Below are positions 10,750-21,340 of a stretch of DNA of 64,000 bases, in pieces. The notes below the pieces were generated by a model. That model did not search any database. It worked only from the letters and a program-made list of their open reading frames with translations, and had not been told where the DNA came from. Source of the stretch: Nannochloris sp. 'desiccata' (Eukaryota > Chlorophyta > Trebouxiophyceae > Chlorellales > Chlorellaceae); the NCBI GenBank assembly GCA_019044685.2, contig JAGTXX020000010.1:1-64000 (forward strand), read 5' to 3'. Each line of letters starts with the position of its first letter. Position 1 is the stretch's first letter. A program made the position numbers and the translations under genes.

Positions 10750-11784
10750 ATGCCCGCTTTAACAGGCCAGATGAGGGCCCAGACCCCCTTCACTAAATCT
10801 GTAAACACTACTACTGCAAGAGCTACCCAGCAGCGTGCAGTCTGCGCTTCCAAGCCAAATACTAACAACAAGAATCATCTTGCTGCCACAATCACTGGAG
10901 CTGCTGCTTTGCATACCACCCTCCTTGCTACCCCTGCTCTCGCTGCCAGTGAAGCTATTTCTACAATAGCTGATGGATCTACTGTCACCCTCGCTCTTGG
11001 TGGCGGCGCTGCTATTGCTGCTCTCTCTGCCGCTCTCATTGCCACCGACCCTCAAAAACGCCGTGCAGCCCAAATGGAACAAACCGGCGGCGATGAACTG
11101 GAAGCAGTGAAAAACTACTTCAACACCGCCGGATATGACCGTTGGCGTAAGATTTACGGTGAAACTGATGAAGTCAACAAAGTTCAAATGGACATTCGTC
11201 AAGGTCATGCTCAGACCGTTGAGAAAGTTTTAAAATGGGTTGATGAAGAGGGCGGTGTCAAGGACCTTACTGTATGCGACGCTGGCTGTGGAACTGGTTC
11301 TCTTGCCGTTCCATTAGCTCTCCGAGGTGCTGCTGTCTCTGCGTCAGATATTTCTTCCGCAATGGCCAACGAAGCTAAGCTCCGTTATGAAAACGCTCTA
11401 AAAAATGGCGCCAAGGCACCGAAAACAGCTCCCGTGTTTGAAGCTATGGATTTGGAATCATGCTCTGGGAAGTACAATACTGTTACTTGTCTTGATGTGA
11501 TGATTCACTACCCACAGGATAAGGCTGATGCTATGATTAGCCACTTGGCTTCCTTATCTGAAGATAGACTCATAATCTCTTTTGCGCCCAAAACTCTTGC
11601 ATACTCAATTTTGAAGCGCATCGGGGAGTTGTTCCCTGGTCCTTCCAAGGCGACAAGAGCGTATTTGCATAAAGAAGATGATGTGGAGGCTGCTTTAGCG
11701 CGTGCTGGGTTTAAAGTAACCAAAAGGGAGATGACAGCTACCAGTTTCTATTTCAGTCGCTTGTTAGAGGCAAAAAGGGTGTGA
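10750..11784 (+). CDS. chlM: Mg-protoporphyrin IX methyltransferase
   Basis: 344 residues in one exon. ChlM transfers a methyl group from S-adenosylmethionine to Mg-protoporphyrin IX in plastid chlorophyll synthesis. Residues 1-65 look like a transit peptide ending near ALAAS, and a hydrophobic stretch at 78-97 could anchor it to plastid membrane. SAM motif I is VCDAGCGTGSL (about 175-185), followed by ASDIS. The C-terminal half (LDVMIHYPQDKADAMI, SFAPKT, FPGPSKATRAY) is characteristic of ChlM. No frameshift or intron. It stands directly after YR element A, whose 3' end is about 190 bp upstream, so that insertion may sit near its promoter. Confidence 0.93.
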   Translation: MPALTGQMRAQTPFTKSVNTTTARATQQRAVCASKPNTNNKNHLAATITGAAALHTTLLATPALAASEAISTIADGSTVTLALGGGAAIAALSAALIATDPQKRRAAQMEQTGGDELEAVKNYFNTAGYDRWRKIYGETDEVNKVQMDIRQGHAQTVEKVLKWVDEEGGVKDLTVCDAGCGTGSLAVPLALRGAAVSASDISSAMANEAKLRYENALKNGAKAPKTAPVFEAMDLESCSGKYNTVTCLDVMIHYPQDKADAMISHLASLSEDRLIISFAPKTLAYSILKRIGELFPGPSKATRAYLHKEDDVEAALARAGFKVTKREMTATSFYFSRLLEAKRV

Positions 11785-12128
11785 TTTTGATTTCGTTGAT
11801 ATCTATACAGAGCATAGCCGTTAAGGACTTTGATACTAACTACTTCTTCTTCTTCTTCTCTGGTGTTATTACCGTATCTATATTCATATAGTTTTCAGTT
11901 TTTTGTTATCTTATGGCGTAATTTTAAACAAAGGAAAGCCACGCAAAAAAGCAGAGAGACAGATTATTCCACAATTTTGAATTTTGGGGGCGGGAGCAAA
12001 AAGAAAAAAAAAGAAAATGGACTGAGAAATGGGGAAAAGAAAATAAAAGCAAATGTGCAGAGTGCTATTACTACAGGCACGTATGTATATATACCCTTTC
12101 AGGCCTAGTGGGTTATTAAAATTGTATT
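11785..12128. other. Convergent 3' region between chlM and the exchanger gene
   Basis: Holds the 3' flanks of chlM (+) and the Na+/H+ exchanger (-). AT-rich with A-runs; no separate gene seen. Confidence 0.5.
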
Positions 12129-12441
12129 TTAACTTTCATCGCCAAATAAAATGGCGTCAGCTGTTGCTGAAGTTGCTGGTCTTGATTGAGATTGCCCTTG
12201 CTGCTGCTGTTGTTGTTGTTGTTCTGAGGCGTCTGTAGGAGAACTATCATCCCATAAGTGGTGATGCGCTGTAGGAATAGCAGTTCCACCCCCACCAATG
12301 CCACTTGCCCCACCATCACGAGTTGTATGGGTCATCGTTGGTGCACCAGCAGCTGTAACTGTATCTGCTCCACCACTGAAGAAATCATCATTACTATATA
12401 TTTGCTGCTTCTGTTGTGGCTCGTGTCCTCCAGGAACCTGA

Positions 12442-12473
<32 letters not shown>

Positions 12474-14270
12474 ACTAAACAATGGCCGGCGTAACAATGG
12501 CCCTTCATCCTGTTCTCCTTGGCCTCCTTCATTCTGACCCAGTCCTTCAACATCGTCATCATAACCACCACCACCACGGTCACCATTATAACCAAAAGTA
12601 TCATTACTATCATTCTCCACCCGTCCACCAAATAACGGCTTCAACATTGTTTCATCGATGTCTTTAAACCGTTCATGAAATACCGACCTTGACAACTCTG
12701 CAGGAGGTTGCTGCTGCCCTACAGGCCCCTCTTCAATCCACCCAGCAGCGTAGATCTCTCCATCTGTGCACCCTTCTAAATTAAGATGCCTCAATAAAGG
12801 TCCAGTACCAGATCCTAATAACAACGTAGACACAACGACAATAAGCAAAGCAGCGGTCTCTATGGAAGGTATGCCTACTTGTCCAGGAGTGCCATCAGTC
12901 CGAGGCATGTTGACTACTAAACCATACGCCACAGCACCACGAAGACCTACAGCCCACAGCATATTTTGTAGATTTTTCGGTAATTTTTTAAAGGTGCTGT
13001 ATTTATTGATCAACCGACAACATGGATATATATTAGCAGCTCTGGAACCGACGGCCAAGGGTATGCCACTAATAATTAAACCGAAATCCCAGGAATGGTT
13101 GTTTGTAGCTACTTGGAGACCCAAATATGCAAAAACAAAGAGCTCACATAAAAATGCCGCAAGGTCAAATAACCTCTTCAAAGCAATTCGAGCGTCGGAT
13201 GAAACATTGTAATATGAGTAGTGAGCATGTACTATGCCTGTGAAAAATAGAGCGACAATCCCACTAAAACCAAGAACTTCTGCTACTAGATAAGCTAAAT
13301 AAGAGCCCATAACTACAATGGCAATCTCGTATAAAGTAGGGTCAAGAGAATGAGGCTGCTGGTGAGAGTCAGGCACCCCACTACCACCACCTCTTTCCTG
13401 CTGCTGGCGTTGGTGCTGCGACATAATAAGTCCTTCTCTTGTTTGTGAATAAAAACTATTACCATTACCTCTATTCGCACTACGCATACGGTCAGTAGTA
13501 CAATAGTAGGCTTCAAATCTTTTTAATAAGAAAGAACATGCCAACGCAACACCAAGACCAACTAATAGGCTCCCGGCAGCTAATACACAAAATTTCAGTG
13601 AAATAGCTGGAAGTGTAGTAATTCCTACTCCGACATGGGTAGAAGAATATGTAGAAAGAGCTCTAAATAAAACTATAGCGACTGCATCGTTCAAAACGCT
13701 TTCCCCAAAAATCAAATAATGGAGCAAAGGTGGTGTATCTACCTGGGACAATACAGCCAACGTAGCTACGGGATCAATAGAGCTAATAGCTGCACCGTAC
13801 ATCAAGCATTCTACAAATGGAGAGCCACCAAGGTTGGAGCGGCGAATTACTCCAATTACAACTAGAAAGTACGTGCCTAGGGCAAACGTAACAGTTGACA
13901 AAACAGTGCCCAAGATCGCCAGCGTTAAGATCGGAGCTATATTCAGGAAGAACCCTTTTTTCTTTAGAGTGAATCCAGCTGAGAATACGATGGGAGGTAG
14001 TAAGGCATAAAAAAATGCAGCGGGACTGAAACGGAGAGGGTTTGAGAGACCAGCTATTCTGCTGGCAATGCCGAAAAAAATGCCGATGACGAGTGCCGAG
14101 GAACTCGGTGGGAGGATGGAGGAAATACGGTATCGTTGGATGAGGTAGGTGGCTATGACGATGGAGATTAATAGTAGCCAGACAACCAGAAGTTCTCCCT
14201 GAAGAATGAGACGTGGGAAAAAAGGCAAGATGAGTTGTGGCGGCAAGATGAGGGCAAGATGGGAGACCAT
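12129..14270 (-). CDS. NHX: CPA1-type Na+/H+ exchanger (NHX/NHE family)
   Basis: 713 residues from the ATG at 14270; the frame is open further upstream to 14408, so an earlier start or upstream exon is possible. It exchanges Na+ or K+ for protons across an endomembrane or plasma membrane. About 11-12 hydrophobic segments occupy residues 1-480. Signature blocks: FFYALLPPIVFSAGF (amiloride-binding type, ~86-100), SSIDPVATLAVL (~163-174) and GESVLNDAVAIVLF (~189-202, with the ND ion-binding pair), and LRGAVAYGLV late in the domain. The hydrophilic C-terminus is unusual: long Gly runs, acidic stretches and a poly-Gln tract, the last encoded by the GCTGTTGTT repeat near 12200. The domain order fits endosomal NHX5/6 or NHE6-9 types, without certainty. 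One exon. Confidence 0.9.
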
Positions 14271-14408
14271 CAATGAGAAAAATACGCATTCTCCCTTGGA
14301 ACAAAGAGTATGTATTGTATATAACGTACCGATACATATCCTGCAACATCCATTGTGCCTTTCTTTGCGTAGATCACACGATTCTAGAAATTTAAAAGTT
14401 CGAATCAA

Positions 14409-14782
14409 TCTGTAAGATTCTGCATTCTATGGCGAGTAATATCGGCAAGAACTCATTAGAAATATACAATTTTAAAATTCTGAAAAGCAATGGAAATATT
14501 TTCAACGCGTTTATTTGCAAGTCAGACAGGATTACTCGTCTCTTTTCCTCCCCATCAGATGGTCAAATCTAGAGCCTCCTGCATCTATGAAGCTCTCTCT
14601 GATTTTACCTACAGACTAATTTTCTTACATAAAAGGTGCACAGTTAATAACGACTAGTACTATAATAGAGAAATCTAATTCACTACATGTTGATACATGA
14701 TTTTTTTTTAAAAGAGGTACCCAGGACAACGACGGCCAAAAACCGTTAGATTTTTTTTAATTTTCTTTCTTTCTTCTTCCTT
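14409..14782. other. Intergenic, nothing recognised
   Basis: AT-rich spacer between the exchanger 5' end and the cysteine synthase 3' end. It must hold the exchanger promoter, but no specific element could be named. Confidence 0.5.
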
Positions 14783-16127
14783 TTAAGCTTCAAACGTCAT
14801 ATTTTCGGCTTCAGTGCGAACAGACTGGAATAACACCGAACTCAAATACCTCTCTCCAAACGAAGGCAGAACCACAACCACCAACTTCCCAGCATTCTCA
14901 GGACGACTTGCCACTTTATTAGCCGCAATCACCGCTGCTCCAGAAGATATCCCACACAGCAACCCCTCCTCAGTTGCTAATCGCCTCGCCATTTCAACTG
15001 CATCGTCACTGCTGACTTGGATAGTCTCATCTACAATGGAAGTATCCAAGTTTTTAGGGATAAAACCGGCTCCAATACCTTGAATCTTATGTGGACCAGG
15101 GGCTCCACCAGAAATGACAGGGCTCTCTGTAGGCTCAACAGCGATAATCTGCACTTTCGAGTTCTTTTCTTTAAGGAATTTACCAGTTCCAGAGATGGTA
15201 CCTCCAGTTCCAACACCAGCAACAAAGATATCTACTTTGCCTTCCGAAGCTTCCCAAATTTCTGGGCCAGTGGTGCGATAATGAACAGCAGGATTAGCTG
15301 GATTTTCAAACTGTTGTAAAATGTAAGAATTGGGGGTGGCAGCAGCGATTTCTTCAGCTTTGGCAACAGCGCCTTTCATACCTTTCGCAGGATCGGTTAA
15401 CACGAGCTCAGCACCAAAGGCACGGAGAAGGACTCGTCTTTCTAATGACATTGACGCAGGCATGGTGAGAACGAGTTTATAGCCCTTGGCAGCAGCGATA
15501 AAGGCAAGAGCGATACCAGTATTACCAGAAGTAGGTTCAACCAAGGTAGTTTTGCCAGCAGAGATTTTGCCTGCGCTTTCTGCATCTTCAATCATGGCGA
15601 GGCCGATACGATCTTTCACAGAGCAGCAAGGTTCCATGATTTCGAGTTTCGCAGCAACTTTTGCAGCGTTGCCTTCAGTTACACGGGTGAGATAGACCAT
15701 AGGAGTGTTGCCAATGAGGGCAGAGACATCGTTGGCGATGTTAGTTGCAGTAGCGGGAGAGGCGGCAATGGCCTTGCAAATGAGAGGGCTACGAGCGGCA
15801 ACCACACGCTGTACAGGGCGAAGTACCTGCAAGTTAGATAAAAGAATATAGAATCGGCCGAGATACTTGAAAAAGTGATATTTTTAGGGTATGCTCGATA
15901 CAGATCCAACATTTGGGTGATGCCTGGATGTAAGCCAGATCTATCAAACTAAACGCTCCAAACAATTTTGACTGCACGTCCCAATCATAGCCAAAATATC
16001 GACGGGTTCCATTGACTGCGAATTTCTCTGTGCTTACCTTTTTAGTGCGGATGGTGATGCATCTCGAGCTTGCAGACCCAGTCTGGATGGCCAAGCTACC
16101 TTGGAGAGAAGCACTTAAAGCTGCCAT
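14783..16127 (-). CDS. cysK: Cysteine synthase / O-acetylserine (thiol) lyase, plastid-type
   Basis: Two exons, 16127-16038 and 15826-14783, phase 0, acceptor TTGCAG; 377 residues. It makes cysteine from O-acetylserine and sulfide with pyridoxal phosphate. Exon 1 (30 residues, [11 protein letters not shown]...) and the start of exon 2 are Ser/Ala/Arg-rich, a probable plastid transit peptide. The enzyme begins near [13 protein letters not shown]. The PLP lysine is in CCSVKDR (Lys101), with PTSGNTG for substrate and phosphate binding, GTGGTISG and SSGAAV. The end [13 protein letters not shown] is typical of plant OASTL. Intron 16037-15827 is 211 bp. Cysteine supply may relate functionally to the glutathione-type transporter at the window start, but the two are 14 kb apart. 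Confidence 0.93.
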
Positions 16128-16303
16128 TTAAGTCGCTGTTACAATCAATTCAAAATAAAAGGGACGTTGCAGACGATGGTTGGGAACTTATTTTGCCAGT
16201 GCTAGCAAAGCTCATTTCATGCCGCATGCCGCACCACACCCTGCAGCTCTTTCAACACCTAGCCAGTTAGAGAACCTATTTTACATAAGTCACAGCATAT
16301 ACT

Positions 16304-18016
16304 TCATTTTCCAATACAAAACTCACTAAATATACTATCTAACACAGATTCAGTATCTATCACACCTACCACCCGACCAAGCGCCGTCGCCGCGGCCCTC
16401 AGCTCCTCTGCCGCAACTTCAAGCTGTAGAGGTGCTATTTGATACCTTTCTAGCGCAGCAACGCATTGAGAAACATGATGTCTATGCCTGGCACGGTTCA
16501 ATAGAGGTATTACCGCAGGATTTTTACTTTTCAGACCACCATCACCCCCATCTTCTGATGATGCTCCTATTATCGAGTTGTTATATATTATTTCTTTTAC
16601 TTTTTCACTCAGATGAGCTGTGAGAGCGCTCAATCCATGCCCAGTATGGCATGAAATACACAATACACTACCATTATTAGCCATTGCAGTAGTATTACTA
16701 TCAGCTAGATCGATTTTATTTAAAACATGGAGCACTTGAGGACCAGGAGCTTTCTCGTTAAGATCACCACCACCACCACCACTACCGACTTTCCAGTCGA
16801 TTTCATTATTTTTATTTTCTGTTATAAACTGGCCATCAGGTTCTCTCATAGAAACTACAATATGTGCAGATTCAGCTGCAGCACGTGATCTACGGACACC
16901 TTCTACTTCTACAGGATCTGACGCTTCCCGTACACCAGCACCATCAACCACCACTACCTGGGAATACAAGACACTTGGACACTTTAGAAACCAACACAGA
17001 AAAAAAGAACAAACAATTGTTTAAACGAATATATCAACTCTTGTATGTAGTATACAAATATTTCAACAAACAATATTGGTACTGCGAACTGTACTCCAGT
17101 ACTTTACCTTATACCCACCCAAATCCAAAACGACTTCTAACAAATCCCTAGTAGTCCCCGGCACAGCAGCGACGATCGCAGCATCTCTACCTGCTAGTGT
17201 ATTCAATAGACTACTTTTACCAGCATTAGGGGCACCTAATAGCACTACCCGAATACCTTCACGAACTACTTCACCACCTGCTGCTGCTGCCAAATGACTT
17301 TGTAATTCTTTTTGTAATGCAGACACTATTGGGATCACCGCTGTAGCTACCTCATCTACTATTTCGTCATCTTCTCCAAAGTCTATAACAGCTTCTACAT
17401 GGGCTAAACATTTAATTAAAGCTGTTCTCCAAGATTCACACTGTCTACGTGCTGCGCCACCAGCTGCAGCGAGGGCTTGAACTCGTTGCGCTTCCGTGTC
17501 GGCCGCTAGAAGATCAGCAAGTCCTTCTACTTCCGTGAGATCGAGGCGGCCTAGTTGAAATGCCCGTTTTGTAAATTCACCTGGGTCCGCTGGCCGTACA
17601 TTTGGGAGAGTAGCTAAGGCACCAGCTACTGAACGTACTACTGCAGGGCCGCCATGGACATGGAGTTCAACGACGTCTTCTCCCGTAGCGCTTCGTGGAG
17701 CTGGGAATCGTAAGCATAGTGCTCTATCTAATGGATCTGAAGTTGTAGGGTGACGTAGGGTAGCGAGCTGGGCTGTACGGGGTGGAGGTAGTGGGCGGCC
17801 TGGAGGGAGTAAATTTTGCAAGGCGGTGTCAGCTTGGGTGCCGCTCAATCGAAGAATTGCTATTGCAGCGCGTCCTGGAGCAGAACTCAGGGCGAATATT
17901 GTGTCGGTGAATGGCGATGGTAAGACAATTGGGTTTAAAGAGGCGTTTAGTTCATTAAATAGACGATGAAATAGAGCTGGTGGCGCTGGACAGACTCGTT
18001 GAATTGATTTGAACAT
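16304..18016 (-). CDS. mnmE: tRNA modification GTPase MnmE/TrmE (organellar)
   Basis: Two exons, 18016-17108 and 16957-16304, phase 0; 520 residues. With MnmG it modifies the wobble uridine of certain tRNAs in mitochondria or plastids. A short basic N-terminus (to ~35) precedes the folate-binding domain DTIFALSSAPGRAAIAILRL. G1 is GAPNAGKSS (261-269), G2 GTTRD (287-291), G4 NKID, and the C-terminal CIGK (517-520) is the essential MnmE cysteine motif. The G3 motif, usually DTAG, reads DGAG (308-311), read straight across the exon junction. Low-complexity insertions (GGGGG, EDGGDGG) sit within the G domain. Start chosen at the only ATG upstream of the folate domain. Confidence 0.9.
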
Positions 18017-18110
18017 TTGGCAATAATCGGGCTAAACCCACCCCCATGTTAAACTATTTTATTTTGGCAGATGATAGGATAGTCGAAATGCTCTAGAGAC
18101 TATGATTTCT

Positions 18111-20520
18111 TGAAAAATTGCTGCATATACCCTGCTGGGAGAGGTTGGGAGCAGGCAACCAAAACAAAGTTAGAAGAAATACATATCCCAGAAATATAGT
18201 TCTCCCACGGATATAGTGAGGACTCCAACTCCAAGGAGGCCCTGATATTTGATTTCAAAGCGATTCTTGATTCTGATCAGATCTTCATCACAGTCTGCTT
18301 CTTGACATTTATAACAGCTCTAATCTTTATATGCGTTTACAATGCGGATTTGATATCGACATGTAACAACCACCATCGTCATTTTTCACTGTTAAAGCAG
18401 CTTTGGGGATCCAGCCGCCAGCCATGATCAGCGTCGCCAGCCAAAAAATGGCAGTAGCCTCAAAAGGGCAGACATCGCACAAGCAAGCTGAGACAACAGA
18501 TGAAGAGAAGCAAAGGTAGGTGATGTCGCTCCAGAGGTCATCAGCGCATCTTCAGCCACTAGGCTCCAGCCTGTTCAGCCTCAGCCCATTGCACTGCCGG
18601 CCAGCTTGTCGTCGTCTGCCAGTGAGCGTCCAGCATGTTCTTCAGGTCCAGCTTGGTGACCTTTGTTCTGCCTTTGATATTACTCTGCAGCTTTTGCATG
18701 TCTGTCGTGTTGACAACGCCCTGCAGCGCCTCAACGAACGTGGAAATGCTGATGCCCGCTCTCCCGCCGAGCGACTTCTCCTTGGCGTCGAGCTTTTCCA
18801 AGACCACCTGCAGAGCGTGAATACCATTCTGCAGGTTGCAATTCTCTTCAGCAAGCCTCACAATCACCCTCACCACCGCTTCGAGCCTGCCCTTCTGAAT
18901 TGTTAGGCCATGGGCTTGCTTGACGTCGCCTCTTTGAATAATGCTGTTGATGATCGGTCTCTCCCGCTCCCACAGGTTCCAGAGGTCGCTGCAGGCCCTA
19001 CAGTCACCAAATGCAATTAAGTGGCTGGCATAGACCTTGATGGAGGCCTTGGGGACCTCCACAGCGACTCTGGGGGGAGCACCATGGCTGCTTTCCTGTC
19101 TGTTTTCGATTTTTTCAATTGCCCGCCGCTCCTTGTCAAGCACTTCCTCAGCAAACTTTTTGTACTGAACGGTCTGCATGATACCGTTGATGCCTTTCAG
19201 GTGAGCCAGTGTATATCGGTCCTGGTACTTGTGGTACTTCAGAGGGAGATTCTGCCAAAACACCATGCCCAAGTACAGCAGAGTGTGCAAGAAGGTCTCG
19301 GCGCCTATTTCCTTCTCATGGCACTTCAGCCCTTCGCGCTGCTCCAAGAGCATCTTCAGCGCTCTTCTTACCCCTGGCAGGACTACATCAACCCGTGCAT
19401 CAGGCACCTGTACCTCAGCACGCCCTAAATAGTGGTTGAATGGCCCATTGAAACCTGCAAGGGCGAGATGTGCCGGCAAAGTCGACGACTGACTTTTTGA
19501 TAGGTAAGAGCCGGCACGGGTGCTGCCTGATTTCCACTCTCCAAGCAGTTCTACGATATCCACTGAAGAGTGCGCACCAGCTCGGGTGGCGGCGGTGTTC
19601 CGCATGAGATGCGTCAAGCGGTTGGTTGTATTTCTCAGCCCGGCCTTGCTGAGTTGGTTGCTGAACAAGGAGGTCAACCCATCTGCAGACACAACGTTAT
19701 CATGATGGAAGAGAGGCATCGTGCGCCATTCTTCTCTCCTATGCAACACCAAGTCCCCAAAGTCAACGTCTCTGCCTGGAGTCAAGGCATCGTAGATCAG
19801 CATGTCGGCTAACCAGCCTTGAGCGTCGAGGTGGGCATGTTTATGGCGACCGCATGCAGCACCACGGAACTCGCCATACCTGTTCGTCTTCGTGTTCCCA
19901 TCTTTTTTAACGTTTAGCAAGCAATGCTGAACTGGGTTTGTGTCTTGGGTCGTGGTGAACATTGCTTTGTACTTCATTGTGCAAAGATCGCTGCAGCGGG
20001 AAGCGCTGCTGAAGCCGAAGGTGATGAACGCTGCAGCAAGCCATCGTGAGCGGGTGTCGTCTCCTCCAAGCCTCATGCAACTATCAATAAGATTTTCGTA
20101 CTCGTGGGGTTTCAGGGTCGTTGTCTCTTCCGTTCCAAGCAAGGAATTGGCCTCCGGGGCGAACTTTCTTTCTGCGGCGACCCTGCCTGCCGTTTCAAGA
20201 GCACTTCTAAACCACGCATCATCCTTCAAGCTACCAGGCCTCGGTATGCCCAGCTGGCACTCTCTTAGTTTTATCATCGCATTTTGAAAAGAACTCGTGG
20301 ATCCTTTCAGGTTGATGCCCTTCAGACCGCTGTCGACAACAACCTGGGCGGCGTCTGCAACTTTGCTCACGGGGTGGGCGAGGTAGGTAAGGGGCTGACC
20401 TTCACATTCTGGCCATTTATTCAGCTCATCGATCGCAGCTTTGAAGTGGTTCCAATGGGTCTGGTAGCTAGCTTTCGTATTATCCGCAAGCTTTCCAAAT
20501 TTGTCATATCAAATACTTGA
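18111..20520 (-). mobile_element. Crypton-like tyrosine-recombinase element, copy B (5'-truncated)
   Basis: Shares its coding region and ~430 bp of 3' flank with element A, ending at the mirrored TATACCCTGCTGGG near 18126. The N-terminal exons seen in A and C (MEPAG..., PRRGDK...) are absent above 20.52 kb, where the sequence becomes unrelated, so this copy is 5'-truncated or has a distant first exon. It lies directly behind the start of mnmE. Confidence 0.6.
18559..20508 (-). CDS. Tyrosine recombinase (Crypton-like), intact catalytic domain
   Basis: Open frame of 649 codons without a certain start (an in-frame TGA lies at 20511; GTG is at 20370). It begins with a SAM-like core-binding domain (LADNTKASYQTHWNHF). 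Counting from 20370, the catalytic set of a DNA tyrosine recombinase is complete: Arg125 in SASRCSDL, Lys155/156 in LLNVKKDGNTK, His254-x-x-Arg257 in LTHLMRNTA, Trp279 in LGEWKS, and nucleophile Tyr289 in AGSYLSK. A C-terminal domain of ~300 residues follows (VLPGVRRALKMLLEQRE..., coiled-coil-like end) that I cannot name; in Cryptons this position often holds a DNA-binding domain. Element A is the same protein with this catalytic Arg deleted. Confidence 0.75.
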   Translation of the reverse strand, partial: YDKFGKLADNTKASYQTHWNHFKAAIDELNKWPECEGQPLTYLAHPVSKVADAAQVVVDSGLKGINLKGSTSSFQNAMIKLRECQLGIPRPGSLKDDAWFRSALETAGRVAAERKFAPEANSLLGTEETTTLKPHEYENLIDSCMRLGGDDTRSRWLAAAFITFGFSSASRCSDLCTMKYKAMFTTTQDTNPVQHCLLNVKKDGNTKTNRYGEFRGAACGRHKHAHLDAQGWLADMLIYDALTPGRDVDFGDLVLHRREEWRTMPLFHHDNVVSADGLTSLFSNQLSKAGLRNTTNRLTHLMRNTAATRAGAHSSVDIVELLGEWKSGSTRAGSYLSKSQSSTLPAHLALAGFNGPFNHYLGRAEVQVPDARVDVVLPGVRRALKMLLEQREGLKCHEKEIGAETFLHTLLYLGMVFWQNLPLKYHKYQDRYTLAHLKGINGIMQTVQYKKFAEEVLDKERRAIEKIENRQESSHGAPPRVAVEVPKASIKVYASHLIAFGDCRACSDLWNLWERERPIINSIIQRGDVKQAHGLTIQKGRLEAVVRVIVRLAEENCNLQNGIHALQVVLEKLDAKEKSLGGRAGISISTFVEALQGVVNTTDMQKLQSNIKGRTKVTKLDLKNMLDAHWQTTTSWPAVQWAEAEQAGA

Positions 20521-20539
20521 TGTGTGGCTCCCAACTTAA

Positions 20540-21254
20540 AATAGATTCAGTTCTTCAGTTGAGCTTGAATCTTGCTTATGAGTGTATGCGTGTATACCTG
20601 GTGGTGGTGGTGTTACAGTATGACTGGTCCCGTACCCGTGCTGCTGTGCATGAAATGCCCAGGCTCGATTGACTTTGACCAATAGAAGTTTTTGTGAGGC
20701 TGGATCCAGGGTCGAAAGACCAGCGGGCAATGGTGTATCTTACTATGCTGCACTACTGCTTTCAGTTAACGCTAGTCCTCAAGAGTTAATTTGGTTTTCT
20801 ACTTGAGAAGGGATCAAAATCACCAGATTCCGATCTCATGGATTATCTTCTTGCAAGACATGGAATTTGCTGTCCTGCTTTCCTATACTAGCGTATTACA
20901 TGCGTAGGGAGAGAAATACGGTGCATGTTTGTTTGGAGTTGTTTTTGGGGGGCCTTAGAAAGAATTTTCAATTTTTGGGGAGCGGCGGGAAGATGAAAAA
21001 TGAAAAATGACTTACTTTCTTTCTTTATGGAGCCAGAGCTCAAGCACTGTGCTACATTTTGCAGAGCCTGATAATGCAGTTACTTTTACATGAAATTAGG
21101 TTTTATTGCAAAGCATGGACTCCATTAGTTTTCAAAAATAAATTTTTAGCACTTAGAGATTTTTACTCAAACTGGCGGCGGTACCCTGCAAGGCCATTTT
21201 AACGCTCTAGATTTCCACCCCTCATGAGATTGTCTTTGTATCAAATATTAAAAT
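20540..21254. other. Intergenic, nothing recognised
   Basis: Between YR element B and ATPase copy 1. Contains a short TGGTGGTGGTG run; no gene seen. Confidence 0.5.
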
Positions 21255-21340
21255 AATCCTAAGAAACCTTCCTAGAGATTCCCCCTGCTGATCCCCCGCC
21301 GACTGTTTGGCCAAATATTGCGATCCAAACATCTCTGGAG
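21255..21340 (+). promoter_or_regulatory. Conserved 5' leader of the ATPase family
   Basis: The block containing GATTCCCCCTGCTGAT, CCGACTGTTTGG and CCAAATATTGCGAT just before the ATG is nearly identical in the leaders of ATPase copies 2 (46286-46350), 3 (50525-50597) and 4 (53040-53108). Such conservation outside the coding region suggests a retained promoter or 5' UTR, or simply recent duplication. Confidence 0.45.

Noticed and set aside
12129..12494. Plus-strand frames with poly-Cys/Thr/His runs over the exchanger tail
   Set aside because: They are antisense to the low-complexity Gln/Gly tail of the exchanger and have no independent support.
14390..14420. GTTCGAATCAATC as a tRNA T-arm
   Set aside because: No acceptor stem, D-arm or anticodon arm could be arranged around it. 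No convincing tRNA gene was seen by eye anywhere; a tRNAscan-SE run would decide.
19021..19812. Plus-strand frames of 61-135 codons within YR element B
   Set aside because: Antisense to the recombinase; the mirrored frames appear at 8.9-9.6 kb only because element A is a copy.
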